Shown: positions 1 through 8,938, counted from the first letter of the stretch. The stretch: 64,000 nt of DNA from Sulfobacillus thermosulfidooxidans DSM 9293 (GCF_900176145.1 NZ_FWWY01000002.1:184657-248656), one strand, 5' to 3'. A program made the numbers and translations. Notes: generated by a model not told the origin, from the sequence alone.

Positions 1-128
1 TCACGCACCCAGCGACGCACCATGGATGGACTCAGCTGATGACGACGAGCGACTAATGTCGCATTTTGCGTGTCTTGAGCTTCTTGAACAATCTGTTGCT
101 TGAATTCCGGTGAATAGGTTTGACTCAT
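1..128 (-). CDS. IS3-type transposase OrfA, N-terminal part
   Basis: The reading frame starts with ATG at 128 after a purine-rich GAGAGAG and runs off the window. The first 42 codons begin MSQTYSPEFKQQIV and contain a helix-turn-helix of the HTH_Tnp_1 type (VARRHQLSPSMVRRWV), which binds the IS ends. It is partial only because of the window edge. OrfA of IS3 elements is normally about 100 residues and is followed by a frameshifted orfB. Confidence 0.7.
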   Translation of the reverse strand, partial: MSQTYSPEFKQQIVQEAQDTQNATLVARRHQLSPSMVRRWVR

Positions 129-210
129 CGTGCACACTCTCTCCTCTGAACTGATAATTATCCTACCAGGAGAGATCGCGATTGTCTCGTCTTCTTAAGG
201 GGCTTAAAAG
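1..210 (-). mobile_element. IS3-type insertion sequence, terminal part, cut by window edge
   Basis: The element runs off the left end of the window. Read on the minus strand it begins near base 210 with TTTTAAGCCCC, which resembles the terminal repeat of the complete IS at 43812-45429 (ATTAAGCCCCC), followed by an orfA start at 128. It interrupts the helicase gene that reads leftward from 588. The exact outer boundary is inferred from this similarity, because the other end and the target duplication lie outside the window. Confidence 0.6.
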
Positions 211-588
211 ATGGCTTTCGTCCACAATCACCAGCCGAAAGGGATCGGTCTGATCCGTCGTGAGCAGCGCGTGCAGCCGGGCGGGGCGGGCGAGCGTTTG
301 GATCGACGCCACGACATACCGGGCGGTTTCGCCATGTTCTGCCCCTTGCACAATGCCGATCTGATCCGGCGGCACAAAGAGCGCCAGTTTTTGCACCGAT
401 TGCTTGACGAGCTCGTCGCGGTTGACCACCATCAGGACCCGCCCTTTGGTCTGCTGCGCCAAATGGGCGGCGATCACGGTTTTCCCCGCGCCCGTGGCCA
501 AGACGCACAAGATCCGCCGTTGGCCCTGGAGGGCGGCGGATCGGACGGCTTGCACCGCTTCTTGTTGGTAAGGCCGTAGGGCGAGCAA
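163..588 (-). pseudogene. Superfamily 2 DEAD/DEAH helicase, truncated by IS
   Basis: The start is TTG at 588, with AGGAGGTGATC just upstream. The 141-residue product has the N-terminal helicase signature YQQEAVQAV, a Walker A motif (ATGAGKT, about residue 32) and a Walker B-like VDESH near residue 123. The protein then stops within about 15 residues that come from the IS end. RecA lobe 2 is absent, so no active helicase can be made. The family resembles ComFA/type III restriction helicases. The original substrate cannot be told from the fragment. Confidence 0.75.
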
Positions 589-624
589 CAGGGATCACCT
601 CCTCTCTGTATGCCAACGCAGAAC

Positions 625-1479
625 TTAGCGTGAATGGGGTATCAAGAAATCGCCTTGAGCGGGCGTTTGCGGCAAGTCTTGGGATAAATCTTGGGGCGCG
701 ACCGCGTAAAAACTTTGTTGAATTTGCCAGGATGAGCTATTCACGGGCGCTGACACCGCAAACCCCACGAAATGACCATTGGGCAGCGAGACTTTGTCAA
801 ATCCTGCATCTTGGAGATTTTTCCAATGAATAGGCACATAGGTGGTAATGGATAAGGAGGCGGGGAGCCCATAAGCCGCTGGAGAATAATAGGCGACAAT
901 CGCCACCGGATTGCCGACATTGCCCGTAATCGTATTCCAGGGAATGGTATTGCCCAATGTGGGCGTTTCGGTCACACCTTGTTGCATCAGCATCGCGTAA
1001 TGCATCGCCCGGAATAACGGTTGGGGGACTTTGCTGGCCACGGCGCTCGGAATGGTCGTCACCTGATTCGAAAAGTGTTGCCAGTGGACCGCGTGATTTT
1101 TTTGAACAACCGCATAGTAAAACTGTTGATGAACCGCCAGAGGTTCAAACACCAAGACACTATGAGCGGGAAACCCCCATTGGGAGGACACCGGAACAAT
1201 GTCTAAGGGCCCAATTCGGTCATGTAGTTGTTGGGCTAATTGGTGTTGTAACGCCGAGCTCCACGCGGCCGATCCAAAAGGATCCGATGTCGGAATCCCA
1301 GATGGAGACGCTGAAGACGGGGCCGTCTGGGCACTGGACGACTGAGTCCGAGTCGAGGACGTCTGATGCACCACGTGATGATGCGTTGAAGCGGCTTGCG
1401 ACGCGCCACATCCGGTTAATAGGCCACTGACGCTAATAACGCTCAACACCGTGAGAGAAGAGGACTTTGTTAGTTTCAT
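625..1479 (-). CDS. Secreted lipoprotein of unknown function
   Basis: The start chosen is the ATG at 1479 (MKLTKSS), about 13 bases after AGAAAGGTG; an earlier in-frame start at 1506 lacks a site. The product is about 284 residues with a type II signal peptide: basic N-terminus, hydrophobic stretch and lipobox LLTGC near residue 23. A Ser/Thr/His-rich linker follows, then a compact domain without a recognised motif. It is the last gene of a leftward run headed by two unknown genes and a lytic transglycosylase, which suggests an envelope-associated role. Function unknown. Confidence 0.7.
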   Translation of the reverse strand: MKLTKSSSLTVLSVISVSGLLTGCGASQAASTHHHVVHQTSSTRTQSSSAQTAPSSASPSGIPTSDPFGSAAWSSALQHQLAQQLHDRIGPLDIVPVSSQWGFPAHSVLVFEPLAVHQQFYYAVVQKNHAVHWQHFSNQVTTIPSAVASKVPQPLFRAMHYAMLMQQGVTETPTLGNTIPWNTITGNVGNPVAIVAYYSPAAYGLPASLSITTYVPIHWKNLQDAGFDKVSLPNGHFVGFAVSAPVNSSSWQIQQSFYAVAPQDLSQDLPQTPAQGDFLIPHSR

Positions 1480-1519
1480 AGTGAATGAGAACACCTTTCT
1501 TAACAATGTCGGAATGGGA

Positions 1520-3001
1520 TTACGACGAGGCCAACGGTCCGCTCAGGTGTTCATCCTGAGCCGCGGCCTGGGCATAAGCATAAACCGTGTTGGCGTATTG
1601 GGCCAAGCTTAAGCTGTTACCCGCTTGCGGATCCGGCACCACATTTGCTAACAACGATTGTCCGGCACTCCACGACATCCCCGGACTCACGCCGGCGTCT
1701 TCAACGGCTCCGGCGCCACCATAATACGCAGCGGAAGCCAAGCGCCACGAATGAAACGTGCGATAGTTGTCAGCCAAAAGTTCCGCTCCGAGAGTGAGGT
1801 TGACTTGGGGATTTTCCCGCGCTCCCGGATACCAGCCGGGCAAACTTTGAGCGGTTTGCGGTTCCAGTTGCATGAGGCCCAAAGCTCCGCCGAAAGGATT
1901 GGCGAGATTGGCAACTGCGCCGGGATTGCCACCGGATTCTTCGAGCATTTCGCCCGCAATCCAAGCCGGGGGGACACCTGTGTGGTGACTGGCCTGAAGA
2001 ATATCGGGCCACCATTGAGTGACGGCTGCTCGGACCGAGGCTGGGGAATAAGACGGAGGCAGGGTTCCTCCTCCACCTCCGATCGTAAATCCGGTCGAAC
2101 TCGGTAAGGTCACCGAAACCGAAAAGGTGGGCCAATGCGCCGTAATGGTGACCGGATGTTGCGCATTGACAATCACATCCGCGCCAAACACTTCAGCGTG
2201 CGGCCACGCGGGCACGGCAGATCCGGACGGCAAGAGGGAGGACAGCATCGGCCCGTTATACCCATCCGATTGAATCGTCATTGACGTGGGTGGGGAAACC
2301 ATCGACACGGCAATGTCATTCGGCGTACAGACTTGTTTGCCATGAATCCACGTACAGGTGGGCGGTTTCCACGGCACGGCGACCGGTTGGCCCACCGGCG
2401 CCGAGCCAATCGCTAAGACCCATGTTTTGGTGCGCGTGCCCGACGGATAGTGCCACTGACCGTTCTGCCACCCCGTGACGGGCCAGGCCGCGACCATCGG
2501 AGTGGTGGATAAGGTGATAATATCCTGTTTGACGGTGTCGATAAAGCTGGCTGGAGGCTGATCACGCGTGCTAGCGAATTGGGCCAAGCTGTGGCTCTTA
2601 TAGCGATGCGCGGCCCAGGCCGCGGCCAGCTTGGGAACGGCACTGTTAAAGTCTGTCAAAGGATGGCCGGTCAACGCCGGATTATAGGACGCAAACAGTC
2701 CGTGTCCATGGGTTTGATTCGCTAAGACCGCACCGTTCGATAAGGCTTGCACCACACTAATCCAGACACTATTCGGAATCGTGGTGTACAGCTGGTTGGC
2801 CGTGACGACATGGGTCGACAGGTTGATCCACTGGTCGGAAAACGCAGGGCTATCGGGAAACGGCGGGGGATCGGAGGTTTGATGCAAAGCGAGCCCGCCG
2901 ATGAGCATGAGAGCCGGTGCGAGGATGACAAATAACAAAGGCAATCCCACAAGTCCCCCGCCGCCCACCGCGGCGATCAGCCAGAGAGGTTTTTTGGTCA
3001 T
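1520..3001 (-). CDS. Membrane-anchored lytic transglycosylase (SLT domain)
   Basis: The start is the ATG at 3001 (MTKKPLWLIA) after AAAGGACTTCC; about 137 upstream in-frame codons are low-complexity and overlap the neighbouring gene. The 493-residue protein has one N-terminal transmembrane segment (residues about 6-40), a long extracytoplasmic middle part and, after a glycine-rich linker, an SLT/goose-lysozyme-like domain. Visible motifs are GEMLEESGGNPGAV with the catalytic Glu, ALGLMQLEPQTA and the repeated AAYYGGAGAV motif. Such enzymes cleave peptidoglycan between MurNAc and GlcNAc. VirB1-like versions open the wall for secretion or conjugation, which fits this mobile setting but is not proven. 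Confidence 0.8.
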   Translation of the reverse strand: MTKKPLWLIAAVGGGGLVGLPLLFVILAPALMLIGGLALHQTSDPPPFPDSPAFSDQWINLSTHVVTANQLYTTIPNSVWISVVQALSNGAVLANQTHGHGLFASYNPALTGHPLTDFNSAVPKLAAAWAAHRYKSHSLAQFASTRDQPPASFIDTVKQDIITLSTTPMVAAWPVTGWQNGQWHYPSGTRTKTWVLAIGSAPVGQPVAVPWKPPTCTWIHGKQVCTPNDIAVSMVSPPTSMTIQSDGYNGPMLSSLLPSGSAVPAWPHAEVFGADVIVNAQHPVTITAHWPTFSVSVTLPSSTGFTIGGGGGTLPPSYSPASVRAAVTQWWPDILQASHHTGVPPAWIAGEMLEESGGNPGAVANLANPFGGALGLMQLEPQTAQSLPGWYPGARENPQVNLTLGAELLADNYRTFHSWRLASAAYYGGAGAVEDAGVSPGMSWSAGQSLLANVVPDPQAGNSLSLAQYANTVYAYAQAAAQDEHLSGPLASS

Positions 3002-3024
3002 TCCAGGAAGTCCTTTCGGCAAAC

Positions 3025-3798
3025 TTAGCGGGGAATGGAGTAGGGAAACGCGAAGAATTCCGGAAAGACCGTTTGCACGCGCTGGATAGCTTGCACCCGT
3101 TGAGCGCGCGAAGTGTGGGTCGGAAAGCCTAAAAACACAAAGGGCGATGACACAACAACGGCCTCCGCTTGCGCAATGCGGCGAATGATGCGCCGCAAAT
3201 GAGGGACCGGCCGCGATCCACTCCGGACTACGACTTCCTCGGGTGAGGTGATGTGACGGATGAACAAGGCTTGGAGTTCCTGCTGATAACGCGGATGATA
3301 CGCTAAGGTATGACGCAACGTGGACGGCCCATAGACCGTCAGCACAAGAGCCGATCCGGGCACCCGGGTCAAGGATCCGACCGTTAAACCCGGTAAGCGG
3401 CGCGTTAACCACCGTTGGACGAGTTGCCGTTCACTGGAGGGCACTTGCCACACGACGTGCAGCGTGGCCGGACGGGCATAGGACGTGGGGAGGCGTTGGG
3501 GTGCCATCAACCATCCTCTGACGCGTGCTCCCACCGATACCGGCAGGAGAGGCGCGGGGAACCGATCCGCGGTGTGTAAGGGTTGCACGATGAGCGCCGA
3601 GTCGGTGCGGTCGACGACCCGAAACCATAAGGGTTTTTGACGATGCACGAGCCGTGCATAGTAGTGCGCGATCATCAGATGACGGGTCACTACGGACAGA
3701 TTGATGGCCCGCCGTCCGACGGTTTTCCGATGACTCCAGCTAAAATGCAGCATGAACGCGGTGTTGCGGTGCGATTGGCGGGTTAAAATCCGGGACAT
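3025..3798 (-). CDS. Conserved-looking hypothetical protein
   Basis: The start ATG at 3798 follows AAGGAGG at good spacing, and the stop lies 23 bases before the transglycosylase start, so the two are probably cotranscribed. The 257-residue product is basic, with many Arg and His residues and alternating beta-like segments. No signal peptide, membrane segment or known motif was recognised. The operon position suggests it serves the same envelope or transfer apparatus as its neighbours. Confidence 0.6.
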   Translation of the reverse strand: MSRILTRQSHRNTAFMLHFSWSHRKTVGRRAINLSVVTRHLMIAHYYARLVHRQKPLWFRVVDRTDSALIVQPLHTADRFPAPLLPVSVGARVRGWLMAPQRLPTSYARPATLHVVWQVPSSERQLVQRWLTRRLPGLTVGSLTRVPGSALVLTVYGPSTLRHTLAYHPRYQQELQALFIRHITSPEEVVVRSGSRPVPHLRRIIRRIAQAEAVVVSSPFVFLGFPTHTSRAQRVQAIQRVQTVFPEFFAFPYSIPR

Positions 3799-3839
3799 GG
3801 GAAGACCTCCTTGTCTTCTTCATCGTCTTTCATAGTGAT

Positions 3840-4268
3840 TTAATGCAGATCTTTTGGGGACAGGGGTGGCGCCAACAGCATGAGATCGTGAGGCGTCAAC
3901 CTTAAGGGTTGCGTGTGGAGCAGTTTTTGGATGACGCGGGGAACATCCGGGGACATCGCCGGCGGACAGCCGATTAAGACGTAGCCCGGAAGATCCGGCA
4001 CAAAAATGTGCAACGGGAGCGCACATGTTTCCACAAGATGATCGCCCCATTCGGCTTCGTGCCCCATGGGGACATCACAGGCCCACCACGCATAGGTGGG
4101 ATCCAGACTGGGGGTCACGCGCGAAATATGCGGAGCGTGCTGGGCCAAACGACGGGACCACCGTCTATATTCCGGCGACGTTTTCACCGCGAAGCGTGGC
4201 GTCGCACGGGGATGATGTTTCACGGTGGGATGCACCATCCACTCCGCGAATGGTTGACACCAAACCAC
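3840..4268 (-). CDS. Hypothetical protein, first gene of the leftward cluster
   Basis: The start is GTG at 4268, ten bases after AAAGGGGG. The 142-residue product has no signal peptide or recognisable motif, and is rich in Trp, Pro and His. It ends 41 bases before the next leftward gene and is read with it. Support is the ribosome site, the orderly spacing and the lack of a better frame in this stretch; function is unknown. Confidence 0.5.
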   Translation of the reverse strand: MVWCQPFAEWMVHPTVKHHPRATPRFAVKTSPEYRRWSRRLAQHAPHISRVTPSLDPTYAWWACDVPMGHEAEWGDHLVETCALPLHIFVPDLPGYVLIGCPPAMSPDVPRVIQKLLHTQPLRLTPHDLMLLAPPLSPKDLH

Positions 4269-5248
4269 AAGGGTACGCCCCCTTTAGATAGGTTGTGTAA
4301 AATGTATGAGGACTTTTATAGAAGGAACTGTCAACAGTGAGACAATCTGTCTGTCTAGTAATCATCTAAGCATGCAAAAAAGGAAAATGCTCCGATCGGG
4401 CACTGGCGTCATGGGACATCATGGCGGGAGACGACGCCTTCTGGGATGAGGAGCCTATTCTAAACGCGAGACAACATAGCCGTCCGAAGAGGGCCACACC
4501 GACAGAACGACGGAATCACCGCTCGTCCTCAGCCAGTGGCGGTCGGAGATGTTGTCGCAGGAAGCAGTATCGAAAGAGAAGCCACGAGAGACCGAACGGC
4601 TCTCGGAAGGTGCCTGCGCCCTTTCCTGTTCATAGCCTACTTACCCTCAAGGAAGGTTTTGGATAAGTAGCTTGCAGCAGTCCCTGTCCCGATGCGGCTG
4701 CAAACGGACTCATCGGGTCCCACGATTCATTCGGTACGCGGAGGGTATCGCGTATTGCTCCTTCACAGGAATCAACCCCAGCCCACGCTAGTTTTTCTTA
4801 GCCTGACGGGCCTCACACGTTTCGCACCGTGCGGGGGGGACCAGAATGTGGGAAGGCAGCGTCTTAGCGCTGGGCGACCGTCCATTGGGCTTTTACCGGT
4901 TATCGCTCAAGGTCCCAACGCGAGCAGGCTATCCCGAATCCCGGGGTCTCGCTGCGTCGTCGTTCGTGAGTGTATTGCGATATCTCGGCAGATCGCTTGG
5001 GACTTAACGTCGTGGTCGCTGGAATGCCGACGTGATGCACGCCCCTCAGTATGATGTCGCCATCATACCACCTAGATTTCATCGGTTGATGAAATCATGC
5101 ATCTTTCTTAATTGGATATTAAACCATTGATAGATGTTATGCAAGATCTTACACGCTATTTTTACAAATTTTTTAGGCAAGCAATTACGCCAAGACTAAT
5201 ACAAAAGGAGAGCGATATGGTATGTTTTTGCAAAGATGAGCCATTAAC
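4269..5248. other. Gap of about 980 bases without a recognised gene
   Basis: Two open frames on the plus strand (4421-4666 and 4692-5054) are Arg- and Ser-rich, lack ribosome sites and resemble no protein known to me. The stretch 4380-4700 contains many short self-complementary segments and could be decayed mobile DNA or a structured RNA. The part after 5060 turns AT-rich and holds a good AAAGGAG at about 5203-5209 that serves no long frame. Nothing firmer can be said. Confidence 0.4.
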
Positions 5249-5707
5249 GTGTCCAAGGAGATGAGGCATATCGCTCGGAAACGTCGTCCCCCCGATAATG
5301 ATCGGTGGCCTTTTATATGGCCAGCAGTGGAAACCACCGTGCTTGGTCCCATAATGCAGAAAGCCCGGGAACGGCAGGGTGTGGGATTTTCCGAGTTATC
5401 CCAGCTGGTGACGCATTACTACCGAATGTGGAGACCCCACGCGTCATTGCAGATCACTCCCCAATATCTTTTTCAATTGGAAACGCAACGGATTCAAACT
5501 TGTGATCCAGCGGTCGCCTGCGCCATCGCTCTGGTGCTAGCAATTCCGTGGGATGAGGTCTTAGGGTGGGAATTTCCATTGCCCACACCATCGCCGCCCG
5601 ATCTTTGGGTGCTATTGACCAGTATGGGTTTAAGTCCAGAGCAAAAACGCATGGCGTTGAGTTTTATCGAGTTTTTGCGTTCCAATACTTTTCTCGAGGG
5701 AGTATAG
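5249..5707 (+). CDS. XRE-family transcriptional regulator
   Basis: The 152-residue product has a helix-turn-helix resembling the Cro/C1 type in residues about 35-100 (MQKARERQGVGFSELSQLV, then ITPQYLFQLETQRIQTCDPA). The loop between the helices is longer than usual. The C-terminal tail LTSMGLSPEQKRMALSFIEFL is like that of small single-domain regulators. The start is GTG 5249; it has only a weak GATGAG upstream, so the start could also lie at ATG 5261. It precedes the creatininase gene by 79 bases and may control that operon. Confidence 0.65.
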   Translation: MSKEMRHIARKRRPPDNDRWPFIWPAVETTVLGPIMQKARERQGVGFSELSQLVTHYYRMWRPHASLQITPQYLFQLETQRIQTCDPAVACAIALVLAIPWDEVLGWEFPLPTPSPPDLWVLLTSMGLSPEQKRMALSFIEFLRSNTFLEGV

Positions 5708-5786
5708 CATAAAAAATATCGCGTTTGCTGATCAAAAATATTGCGTTGAACGAGTGAAAAATGACCACGAATAAGGAGTGAGAAAA

Positions 5787-6416
5787 ATGCGTTGGTTACC
5801 CATTGGAAGTTGGGAACCGCATGGGGGCCATTTACCGTATGACACCGACACGCGGATTGCCAGTGCGCTGTGCCAAGCCTGCGCTCAACCGGAAGACATC
5901 GTCTTGCCAGCGGTACCTTATGGGTGTTCGTTTGAGCATCGCGGTTTAGGCGCGATGGTGAGTATCCGGGTCAGTCATTTTGCGGCTTTTGTGACCGATA
6001 TTGTGTGGGCGCAAAGCGATCCCTTGGTCATTATTAACGGACACGGCGGCAATCAAGTCTTGGGCAGTCTTGTGCAGGAATGGAACGCGGATGGAGCCCG
6101 GGTGCTCTTGTTACCGGATCGGTCCCAATGGACTTTTGCGTATCAGGCAGCGGGGTGGAACTTTGGGCCTCACGAAGATATGCACGCCGGGGCCTTAGAG
6201 CGCAGTCTGCTGCTCTATTTGGCGCCAGAAATGGTGAATCCCCAGATACCCGCCGATGTTCATCAACCCCATCGCCCGTATTTTACCGCAGCCGGTCTGC
6301 ACAAATATACCGCGAGCGGCGTCATCGGTTTGCCATCGTATGCTTCGCGTGAAGCCGGAGAACGGGCTTGGAATGCTTTGGTCGGCCAAATTCGTGCGCT
6401 CGTCAAGGAGTGGTGA
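5787..6416 (+). CDS. Creatininase-family amidohydrolase
   Basis: The start is ATG 5787, eight bases after AAGGAG; GTG 5778 overlaps that site and is rejected. About 209 residues. The family signature is clear: GSWEPHGGHLPYDTDT near the N-terminus, with the metal-binding Glu, His and Asp, and INGHGGNQ in the middle. EDMHAGALERS matches the third metal-binding region. The family is metal-dependent and includes creatinine amidohydrolase, FAPy deformylase and MftE peptidase. The protein is slightly shorter than typical members (about 240). The substrate is not predictable; the adjacent HutC-type regulator suggests a small nitrogenous metabolite. Confidence 0.8.
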   Translation: MRWLPIGSWEPHGGHLPYDTDTRIASALCQACAQPEDIVLPAVPYGCSFEHRGLGAMVSIRVSHFAAFVTDIVWAQSDPLVIINGHGGNQVLGSLVQEWNADGARVLLLPDRSQWTFAYQAAGWNFGPHEDMHAGALERSLLLYLAPEMVNPQIPADVHQPHRPYFTAAGLHKYTASGVIGLPSYASREAGERAWNALVGQIRALVKEW

Positions 6417-6418
6417 GT

Positions 6419-7135
6419 GTGACGGTTTCCGGTCGTCAACCCAAGCAATGGGATCAAATTTTCCAACACTTACAGCAAGAAATTGAAGCGGGGTGGCCTG
6501 CTGACACAGCCTTTTGGTCCGCCGAGGACCTACACGAGCGCTTTCAGATTAGCATTGGCATGGCCAATCGTATATTGCAAGAGCTAGAATTGGGGGGCTG
6601 GCTTTACGCCGTCCAAGGCATACGTGAACGGCGAGTTGTAGGAAAACGCCATGTGTCGGATCGATCGACAGAGTTTTTGCGCGACCCCGCGTGGAAACGA
6701 CCTTGGATCAAAACAATCGACGCTGCCATCGAGGATCAACCCCCGGACTGGGTACAGGCTATCCGGGGGCCAGGTCCTGCATGGCGGTGGAAATCCTATC
6801 AAGGTGATGGCATAGTGACGCTGGCAATTGCAGACGGATGGTATGATGTGGATTCGCCAGCGGTCCTCTTGGAAAAGAAGCCAGATCGTCCCTTTTATCG
6901 GTTATTGGAAACCCACTATGGGCTATTAGCGGGATTCGAGGAAACCGTGTCAGCTCGGCTGGCAACTTTCGAGGAGCGAGACGCCTTTCATGTTGTTGGA
7001 AGAGCCCCGCTGATGGTCTTACAGATTGATCGCGTCACACGAACTCGATCAGGACAAGTCGTTGAAGTCGTACGGTTAGTCGACCGGGCCAGTCATTATC
7101 AGTTGCGGTATGACGTGCCCTATCGGCAACTTTAG
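6419..7135 (+). CDS. GntR-family regulator, HutC/UTRA type
   Basis: GTG 6419 lies eight bases after AAGGAG and two bases after the creatininase stop, so the two genes are translated as a pair. The 238-residue protein has an N-terminal winged helix (about residues 10-75; LHERFQISIGMANRILQELELGGWLY) and a C-terminal effector-binding UTRA-like domain ending in the typical VRLVDRASHYQLRYDVPY. UTRA domains bind small metabolites. It probably regulates the creatininase gene in response to its substrate. Confidence 0.75.
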   Translation: MTVSGRQPKQWDQIFQHLQQEIEAGWPADTAFWSAEDLHERFQISIGMANRILQELELGGWLYAVQGIRERRVVGKRHVSDRSTEFLRDPAWKRPWIKTIDAAIEDQPPDWVQAIRGPGPAWRWKSYQGDGIVTLAIADGWYDVDSPAVLLEKKPDRPFYRLLETHYGLLAGFEETVSARLATFEERDAFHVVGRAPLMVLQIDRVTRTRSGQVVEVVRLVDRASHYQLRYDVPYRQL

Positions 7136-7316
7136 TACAAGTAATGTCCCATGCTGGTAATGTCGCCGTGTCCGTGGGCAGCCAAAATCAGTCCGAGTAA
7201 CCATTTTAACGATCTTGCGCCAGAAGTCTCCCGCCTCTAAGGCGGGGGATGAATGGCAGGTTTTTCCTTTTCGTGCTATAATATCAGTAGTCAGCATCGA
7301 AAAGGCAGGATAACCC

Positions 7317-7715
7317 ATGGAACTTGAGAGTAATAACCATTCAGTGTTCCTGATGTACTACCACCTGATTCTGGTTATCAAGTATCGGCGCAAAGTGATA
7401 GATGATGCTGTTTCGACCCGATTGCGCGAGATTTTTGAGTACATCCAGCCGCATTACCACATCACGCTTCAAGAATGGAACCCTGATCGTGATCATGTCC
7501 ATATTTAGGCGCATCCCAATTCCGAACTGTCTACATTTATCAACGCTTACAAAAGCGCATCATCAAGACTCATCAAAAAAGAGTTTCCGATCATCCGCAA
7601 ATCACTTTGGAAAGAATATTTTTGGTCACGTAGTTTCTGTCTACTGACGACAGGAGGTGCTCCGATTGAGACCATCAAAAAGTACATCGAAAAGCAGGGG
7701 GAACGAAACTGTTAG
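7317..7715 (+). pseudogene. tnpA: IS200/IS605 Y1 transposase TnpA, interrupted
   Basis: The frame starts at ATG 7317 and shows the HUH motif as DHVHI, but a TAG follows directly at 7506-7508. Downstream in the same frame the normal second half continues: AHPNSELSTFINAYKSASS, then WSRSFCLLTTGG and ETIKKYIEKQ with the catalytic Tyr region. Two or so residues normally present after the HUH motif are missing, so a short indel rather than a simple point mutation probably made the stop. The enzyme nicks and rejoins single-stranded IS ends. Confidence 0.85.
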
Positions 7716-7716
7716 C

Positions 7717-8802
7717 GTGTTGCGTTTCCGCTTGGAGCCTACCAAAGAACAGGAACAAAAGCTCTTTCGCACCTTCTTTTTGTGTCGAAAACTCTACAAC
7801 CAGGCACTCGAAGATCGTGTAATGTCCTATCGAGAAAAAGGGATTACCATTCATTATACAGACCAGCAAAACCGCCTGCCCGTATGGAAACGAGAACACC
7901 CTGAGTATCAGGAAGTCCATTCACAAGTGTTGCAAAACGTGTTGCAACGGCTGGACCAGGCGTTTGTGAACTTCTTCGAGAAACGGGCAAAGTTTCCGAA
8001 GTTCAAAAACAAATTCATGTTTCGATCCATCACCTATCCGCAAGCAAGAGACACCTATTTTCATGACAACCAGGTATATCTCCCGAAAATTGGCTGGGTT
8101 AGAATGAGGGCTCATCTTCCATTTGATCCTGCGTCTGTCAAAATAATCAATGTCAAATTCCATGATGGCAAGTGGTATGTGAACCTAACTTCTGTGACAA
8201 AAACCATCGCGCCACGTACAGAGACTTGCAAATCCGTGGGCATTGATTTGGGATTGCTTTCGCTGGTTGCGACCTCGGATGGGGAATTCTTCGAAAATCC
8301 CAAGTGGCTCCAAAAGAGCGAAAAGCGCTTGAAGCGCATGCAACGACAGCTTTCCCGCAAAAAGAAAGGCAGCAAGAACCGCCAAAAGGCTAAACATAAA
8401 CTTCAGGGTGTCCACGACCATGTGGCGAACCAACGCAAAGATCATCTGCACAAGATCAGCCGATCACTGGTTGACCGTTACGACCTGATTTGCATGGAGG
8501 ATTTGCAAGTGAAAGAGATGATGAAAAATCATCGACTGGCAAAATCCATAGGTAATGCGAGTTGGGGTAAACTCGCTACCTACCTGGAATACAAAGCGAA
8601 AAACGCTGGAAAGCACCTGATCAAAGTGCCCCCGCATTATACGTCACAACGTTGCAGTGGCGGGTGTGGAACCATCGTCAAGAAAAACTTGTCTGTGCGT
8701 CTCCATCAATGCCCGACGTGTGGGTTAGAAATTGATCGTGACGTCAACGCCGCGATCAACATTCTCCATCGAGGGCTAGAAATCCGACATCAAGCGAGCT
8801 AA
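7717..8802 (+). CDS. tnpB: TnpB RNA-guided endonuclease of IS605
   Basis: About 361 residues from GTG 7717, just after the tnpA stop; an in-frame GTG 7657 would add 20 residues that overlap tnpA coding sequence. It has the N-terminal OrfB_IS605 domain, then a complete split RuvC nuclease: GIDLGLLSLVA (first Asp), MEDLQVKEM (Glu) and DRDVNAAINI (last Asp). The zinc ribbon CSGGCG...CPTCG sits between the last two. Members of this family use the RNA from the element's right end to cut target DNA next to a short motif, which helps retain the IS. All catalytic residues are present, so it looks active. Confidence 0.9.
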   Translation: MLRFRLEPTKEQEQKLFRTFFLCRKLYNQALEDRVMSYREKGITIHYTDQQNRLPVWKREHPEYQEVHSQVLQNVLQRLDQAFVNFFEKRAKFPKFKNKFMFRSITYPQARDTYFHDNQVYLPKIGWVRMRAHLPFDPASVKIINVKFHDGKWYVNLTSVTKTIAPRTETCKSVGIDLGLLSLVATSDGEFFENPKWLQKSEKRLKRMQRQLSRKKKGSKNRQKAKHKLQGVHDHVANQRKDHLHKISRSLVDRYDLICMEDLQVKEMMKNHRLAKSIGNASWGKLATYLEYKAKNAGKHLIKVPPHYTSQRCSGGCGTIVKKNLSVRLHQCPTCGLEIDRDVNAAINILHRGLEIRHQAS

Positions 8803-8938
8803 CGTGTCTGCTCAACTAGGCATGGAATGGGCCGAAGTCACGCTTGTGGAGATCATGTAAGACCTGCTATAGCAGGCGATGGCCGATGAAGCAAGAAGCT
8901 CTCCGCCTCTAAGCGAAGTGAAGGCGGGAGCAGTTCAC
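8700..8938 (+). ncRNA. Probable right-end omega RNA (reRNA) of TnpB
   Basis: In IS605 elements the guide RNA scaffold overlaps the 3' end of tnpB and the right end of the IS, and the guide is the flanking DNA. Here the stretch after the tnpB stop contains GACCTGCTATAGCAGGCG, which folds into a hairpin, and then the right-end hairpin 8901-8930. The predicted guide would begin just after GCAGTTCAC (8938). The 5' boundary is inferred from family knowledge and cannot be seen. Confidence 0.55.

Larger units (their letters stand above)
7215..8938 (+). mobile_element. IS200/IS605-family element (IS605-type, tnpA and tnpB)
   Basis: Gene order tnpA then tnpB, with subterminal hairpins at both ends instead of inverted repeats. 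The left hairpin is at 7230-7246 (CCCGCC/GGCGGG) and the right imperfect hairpin at 8901-8930. The right end finishes with the typical GCAGTTCAC at about 8930-8938. The left boundary is approximate. tnpA is damaged, so transposition would need a TnpA supplied in trans. An extended -10 (TGCTATAAT, 7275-7282) drives tnpA. Confidence 0.85.

Noticed and set aside
4421..5054. Two plus-strand frames of 81 and 120 codons
   Set aside because: No ribosome sites, odd Arg/Ser-rich composition and no recognisable motif; treated as noncoding.
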